This document shows, piece by piece, positions 41,284 through 44,175 of a stretch of DNA of 44,175 bases. The notes under the pieces are model-generated. The model saw only the letters and a list, made by a program, of their open reading frames with translations, had not been told where the DNA came from and made no database searches. How positions within the stretch are numbered: the first letter of the stretch is position 1; each line of letters begins with the position of its first letter. The stretch is from Candidatus Brocadia sp. WS118 (GTDB lineage Bacteria; Planctomycetota; Brocadiia; Brocadiales; Brocadiaceae), in contig PHFX01000162.1 in the NCBI GenBank assembly GCA_007618135.1, forward strand, positions 1 to 44,175, read 5' to 3'. The position numbers were made by a program, and so were the translations under genes.

Positions 41284-41878
41284 AACAGTAAAATCTGTTT
41301 TGGATATTTTAGCGGCTTTCATAATCCTGCTTTTCTTATTTCCTTTATTAATTTTGATCACAGCCATCTTATATTGCCAGAATTCAGGCCAACCCTTTTT
41401 CAGGCAGGAGCGTCCCGGTTATCTGGAACGCCCCTTTTTAGTGATCAAATTTAAATCCATGGCTGATAAAAGAGATGTCGCTGGCAACCTCTTACCAGAT
41501 AACGAACGGATGACCAAATTCGGAATATTCCTCCGGAAAACCTCAATTGATGAATTACCTCAATTATACAATGTGTTGAAAGGAGAAATGAGCATCGTAG
41601 GCCCCCGCCCTTTACTCTTTAAATATCTTCCACTCTATTCAGAAAACCAGCGCAGAAGGCACGACGTCAAGCCCGGCATCACCGGCTGGGCCCAGGTCAA
41701 TGGCAGGAACAGTATCAGCTGGACTAAAAAGCTGGAATACGATGTGTACTATGTAGATCACCAATCCTTTGCCTTTGATATTAAAATTCTCTGGATGACC
41801 GTCCTGAAAGTACTCCGGCGAGAAGGTATCAACCAAAGCCCCGAGCGCCCCATGCAACCATTTAATGGCCGGAATTAA
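41276..41878 (+). CDS. PglC-type initiating phosphoglycosyltransferase (bacterial sugar transferase)
   Basis: A 200-residue monotopic phosphoglycosyltransferase that transfers a sugar-1-phosphate to undecaprenyl phosphate to begin the repeat unit. A single N-terminal re-entrant membrane segment (about 7-32) is followed by the conserved RQERPGYLERPFLVIKFKSM, then the catalytic-type segment TSIDELPQLYNVLKGEMSIV and GPRPLL, then RHDVKPGITGWAQVNGRN. The short form fits PglC rather than WbaP. The ATG at 41276 is preferred over TTG 41264. Together with the NeuD/PglD-like gene at 42889 it suggests a bacillosamine-like or acetamido initiating sugar. Confidence 0.92.
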   Translation: MYKTVKSVLDILAAFIILLFLFPLLILITAILYCQNSGQPFFRQERPGYLERPFLVIKFKSMADKRDVAGNLLPDNERMTKFGIFLRKTSIDELPQLYNVLKGEMSIVGPRPLLFKYLPLYSENQRRRHDVKPGITGWAQVNGRNSISWTKKLEYDVYYVDHQSFAFDIKILWMTVLKVLRREGINQSPERPMQPFNGRN

Positions 41879-41890
41879 AAAAGGATTCCA

Positions 41891-42892
41891 TTGAAGCGCC
41901 TTATCTATTTGGGATACTACCTGAGGCAGTTAGACAGGGCAAAGTTTCTTCACTTTTTTCAGCATGCCCGGGCTATTTCGAGGAAAGGTGCATTTGGTAT
42001 TATTGCAGATGTGGTACAATCCAGCCTGAAATACAATATATCGATATTGGACTATTTTTACTTCAGGTTTTTCGAAAGGGACAAGGCAGATCGAGCCACC
42101 TATGCCGGTACCGGGTTTATGTATGAGTACCAACTCAAGATGAATCCACCTTTCTGTCGAAACATCCTCGAAAACAAGATATTGTTCAACCAAGCGTATC
42201 GGCAATTCATCCGGCGAATAACCTTTCCTCTTTCTGCTATGCAGGCTGATGAAACTACAGCGAATAAATTACTGGAAAACCCAAGCGGGAAGCTGGTGCT
42301 GAAAGGCGCCACCGGGCAAGTAGGCGCGGAGGTGAAAGTGGTAAAAACAAGTGCTTTTACCACGGATAGCCTTATTTCCTTTATGGAAACGAACCATTTC
42401 GACCTGGCTGAAGAATTCGTTCTTCAACATCCGAGCCTGATGCAGCTATCTGACACCGGATTAAATACTATTCGCATATTCAGCCAACTCGACAAAAACA
42501 ATGAAGTCGTCTGGCTGGGCGCCCGGCTACGGATAACCGTCAACTCCGAAGTAGACAACATGGCCGCCGGCAATTTGGCCGCGCCCATTGATATAGCCAC
42601 CGGTAAGGTTTCCGGGGCCGCAGTTTATAGTGATATAACCAAAAAAGAAGTAGGGAATCATCCAATAACCAAAGCCCCTATAGTAGGTTTTCAGGTTCCA
42701 TATTGGCAGAAGGCCTTGCAGATGGTCAGGGAGGCCGCCCTGTTACACCCGGAAAACCGTTCTATAGGCTGGGATGTGGCCATTACTTCAGAAGGCCCGG
42801 AACTGATCGAAGGCAACCACAACTGGTGCAAATTGCTCTGGCAGCTACCCGTAAAAAAAGGATTGAAGACCGAACTGGAGAAGTATTTATGA
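41891..42892 (+). CDS. Sugar-transfer-associated ATP-grasp protein
   Basis: A 333-residue protein matching the ATP-grasp family associated with sugar transfer (ATPgrasp_ST). KLVLKGATGQVGAEVKVVK (134-152) is the nucleotide-binding loop, QLSDTGLNTIRIFSQL (about 185-200) the middle motif, and GWDVAITSEGPELIEGNHNW (about 298-317) the C-terminal Mg-binding E-x-N motif. It probably joins an amino acid or similar carboxylate to an amino sugar, as ATP-grasp enzymes form amide bonds. The specific substrate is unknown. The start is TTG at 41891, 12 bp after the sugar transferase stop. It overlaps the next gene by 4 bp. Confidence 0.82.
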   Translation: MKRLIYLGYYLRQLDRAKFLHFFQHARAISRKGAFGIIADVVQSSLKYNISILDYFYFRFFERDKADRATYAGTGFMYEYQLKMNPPFCRNILENKILFNQAYRQFIRRITFPLSAMQADETTANKLLENPSGKLVLKGATGQVGAEVKVVKTSAFTTDSLISFMETNHFDLAEEFVLQHPSLMQLSDTGLNTIRIFSQLDKNNEVVWLGARLRITVNSEVDNMAAGNLAAPIDIATGKVSGAAVYSDITKKEVGNHPITKAPIVGFQVPYWQKALQMVREAALLHPENRSIGWDVAITSEGPELIEGNHNWCKLLWQLPVKKGLKTELEKYL

Positions 42893-43512
42893 AAGAGTTG
42901 GTCATCATCGGAGCCGGCAGTGTGGGAGGGCACATCGCTGTCAACTACAAAGAATATGGCCTCCCCTATTCCCTGATAGGATTTCTGGATGATGACCCCA
43001 ACAAAATAGGGAAAGAGGTATTTGGACTTCCGGTGTTAGGCCCGGTCTCCGATATTCTGGAAATGAAAAACCTGGCCGTTGTCATCGGCATTGCTTTCCC
43101 TAGAATTAAAGAAAAGATCATTGCAAATATCAGCCGGAATAAAACTTTAGAATATCCTACAATTGTCTCACCCAAAGCTTGGGTCTCCAAACAAACGAAT
43201 GTAGGGGAAGGCACAATCATTTATCCGGGTTGCTCTATAAACTATGGCTCCCGGGTAGGAAATTTCGTGGTCATGAATATGAATTGCGCCATCGGCCATG
43301 ACTGCCAGCTGAGCGACTTTTCCAGTTTTGCGCCGGGTGTTAACTTGGGGGGGCACACTGTGATCGGGAGAGCTGCTGATATCGGAATCGGAGCGGCAAC
43401 CAAACAGTTTATTACCATTGGTGATAATGCGGTCGTAGGCGGTCAAAGTATGGTCATTCAAAATATTAAAGCCAATGTAAAGGTTGTAGGAGTCCCCGCC
43501 AAAGAAATTTAG
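42889..43512 (+). CDS. NeuD/PglD-family acyltransferase
   Basis: A 207-residue acyltransferase. The N-terminal PglD_N domain begins ELVIIGAGSVGGHIAVNYKE (3-22), followed by LIGFLDDDPNKIGKEVFGLP. The beta-helix has IVSPKAWVSKQTNVGEGTII, then the His loop MNMNCAIGHDCQLSDFSSFA. The ATG at 42889 overlaps the ATP-grasp stop (ATGA). It may acetylate an amino sugar made for the PglC-type enzyme, although no matching aminotransferase gene is visible here. Confidence 0.88.
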   Translation: MKELVIIGAGSVGGHIAVNYKEYGLPYSLIGFLDDDPNKIGKEVFGLPVLGPVSDILEMKNLAVVIGIAFPRIKEKIIANISRNKTLEYPTIVSPKAWVSKQTNVGEGTIIYPGCSINYGSRVGNFVVMNMNCAIGHDCQLSDFSSFAPGVNLGGHTVIGRAADIGIGAATKQFITIGDNAVVGGQSMVIQNIKANVKVVGVPAKEI

Positions 43513-43515
43513 GTC

Positions 43516-44007
43516 TTGCGTCCCCTCGCCCACTTCCTCCTCAACCCCTTCACCCACTTCTGGCTCGTCCTTCTCGTCGGGCTTTTTTTATTTTGGCGGA
43601 AAAGGAAAAAGGCCGCGCACATCCTTTTTGCCTACGCCGTTTCCTGGCTTTTCCTGATCTCCGTCTCGCCCCTGCCCACCTGGCTGGCCTTTCAGCGGGA
43701 AAGCCGCTACCCCGTCCTCCACCAGGTTCCCGACAGCATGCAGGCGCCTCATATCCTGGTGCTTGGCGGAGGGCACAGCATCTCCCCCACCCTACCTCCC
43801 AATAATCAACTATCCGATCAGGCGCTTGCCCGTTTGTGTGAAGGCATCCGCCTGTACCGGCAGCGGCCGGGCAGCAAGCTGGCCTGCTCCGGCCATTCTG
43901 CTTCCGGGCGGACTACCCAGGGCATCCTCAAAAAAGATACTACTTTGCTAAAAGCCTTTTTGAATAAGGTATTGCACGTAAAAAAACATTATGGATCGAA
44001 GGCCTAA
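43516..44007 (+). pseudogene. Truncated DUF218 (YdcF/ElyC-like) membrane protein
   Basis: The frame from TTG 43516 encodes two membrane segments (about 13-27 and 34-52), then the start of a DUF218 domain: HILVLGGGHSISPTLP (79-94), QALARLCEGIRLYRQ (102-116) and KLACSGHSASGRTTQ (121-135). Family proteins run to about 250 residues. Homology stops after Gln135 (43920), and the remaining 28 codons are unrelated and lead into DNA just upstream of a transposase gene. I infer that an insertion element entered at about 43920 and cut the gene. DUF218/ElyC-like proteins act in cell-envelope polysaccharide metabolism; the exact role here is unknown. Confidence 0.6.
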
Positions 44008-44175
44008 GTGCACATAAAATACGTACCTTGTGCAAAAATCCCTGCACTTCGATGATCAAGTATACCCCTGCAAGCGAACGAAAATTATCCCTTTTCCGGA
44101 CTTCCTTTGAGGGAGGGCTGGACGCCAACAACCGCTGGGCGAGGATGGCGGAGTTGGTGCCTTGGGACGATATGG
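43921..44175 (+). mobile_element. Left part of a likely insertion sequence
   Basis: From the point where the DUF218 homology ends, the sequence has no relation to the interrupted gene. After about 130 bp it reaches a transposase start at 44052. The distance is typical for a left end of an IS of the IS5/IS1182 kind. I cannot define the inverted repeat or target duplication because the right end lies beyond the window. Confidence 0.45.
44052..44175 (+). CDS. Transposase, N-terminal part (IS5/IS1182-like), cut by the window edge
   Basis: The ATG at 44052 opens a frame to the end of the window. It contains MIKYTPASERKLSLFRTSFE, then a segment ending DANNRWARMAELVPWDDM. The pattern 'KYTxxxQLxLxxFxTPF...LDPxNRWVxLAxLIPWDxL' is the start of DUF772-type IS5/IS1182 transposases common in Bacteroidota. 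About 41 residues are visible. It supports reading the preceding DUF218 gene as interrupted by an IS. Confidence 0.75.
   Translation, partial: MIKYTPASERKLSLFRTSFEGGLDANNRWARMAELVPWDDM

Overview
The window looks like a surface-polysaccharide (capsule, exopolysaccharide or O-antigen) locus of a member of the Bacteroidota, most plausibly a Saprospiraceae-like bacterium. This placement is an inference from several signs. The Wza-like lipoprotein is short and Bacteroidota-type, and it sits beside a Wzc-like tyrosine kinase. Genes overlap tightly, with many TTG and GTG starts and no obvious Shine-Dalgarno sequences. The locus carries accessory families such as XisI, GxxExxY, the 'polysaccharide (de)acetylase' family and the sugar-transfer-associated ATP-grasp. 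Nearly every gene is on the + strand, and I saw no rRNA, tRNA or CRISPR array.

Layout. 1-1351: a decayed accessory zone with a possible nuclease tail, a truncated xisH fused onto an intact xisI, a DUF433-like relic and repeats. 1352-6733: export machinery (Wza-like lipoprotein, Wzc-like kinase with a Gly-Tyr repeat tail, ABC exporter). 7010-18018: a pseudaminic acid (Pse) module with pseB, pseC, a NeuB-like/cytidylyltransferase fusion, a Pse-associated methylase, a broken pseH, pseG, a formyltransferase, pseI, a second formyltransferase, a PIG-L deacetylase and a sialyltransferase-like protein. A GxxExxY gene and repeats have entered between pseB and pseC. 18205-25493: a legionaminic-acid-like (Leg) module with legB, a NeuD-type acyltransferase, legI, neuC/legG, a formyltransferase, a PIG-L deacetylase, a CBS-nucleotidyltransferase (ptmE-like) and legF. 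No LegC aminotransferase is visible. 25494-39838: a polysialyltransferase-like protein, five other glycosyltransferases (four GT4, one GT2), an EpsG/Wzy-like polymerase, a methyltransferase, a flippase-like membrane protein, two deacetylase-type proteins, two hexapeptide acyltransferases and a GT39-like membrane protein. 39850-43512: an epimerase relic, a second (de)acetylase paralogue, a PglC-type phosphoglycosyltransferase, an ATP-grasp protein and a NeuD/PglD-type acyltransferase. 43516-44175: a DUF218 (YdcF/ElyC-like) gene apparently cut by a transposase element that runs off the window.

How the genes fit together: two nonulosonic acids are made and CMP-activated, and both modules contain a formyltransferase directly followed by a PIG-L deacetylase. 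This suggests exchange of N-acetyl for N-formyl groups. The sugars would be transferred by the sialyltransferase-like proteins onto a lipid-linked repeat started by the PglC-type enzyme. That repeat would be polymerised by the EpsG/Wzy-like protein and exported through Wza/Wzc. No Wzx is visible, so the ABC exporter is the best flippase candidate.

The most notable non-coding signals are a family of nested palindromic intergenic elements with shared cores and element-specific arms, an exact 56-bp tandem duplication that includes the end of pseB, word-like repeats in several spacers, and a hexanucleotide repeat that encodes the kinase's tyrosine tail.
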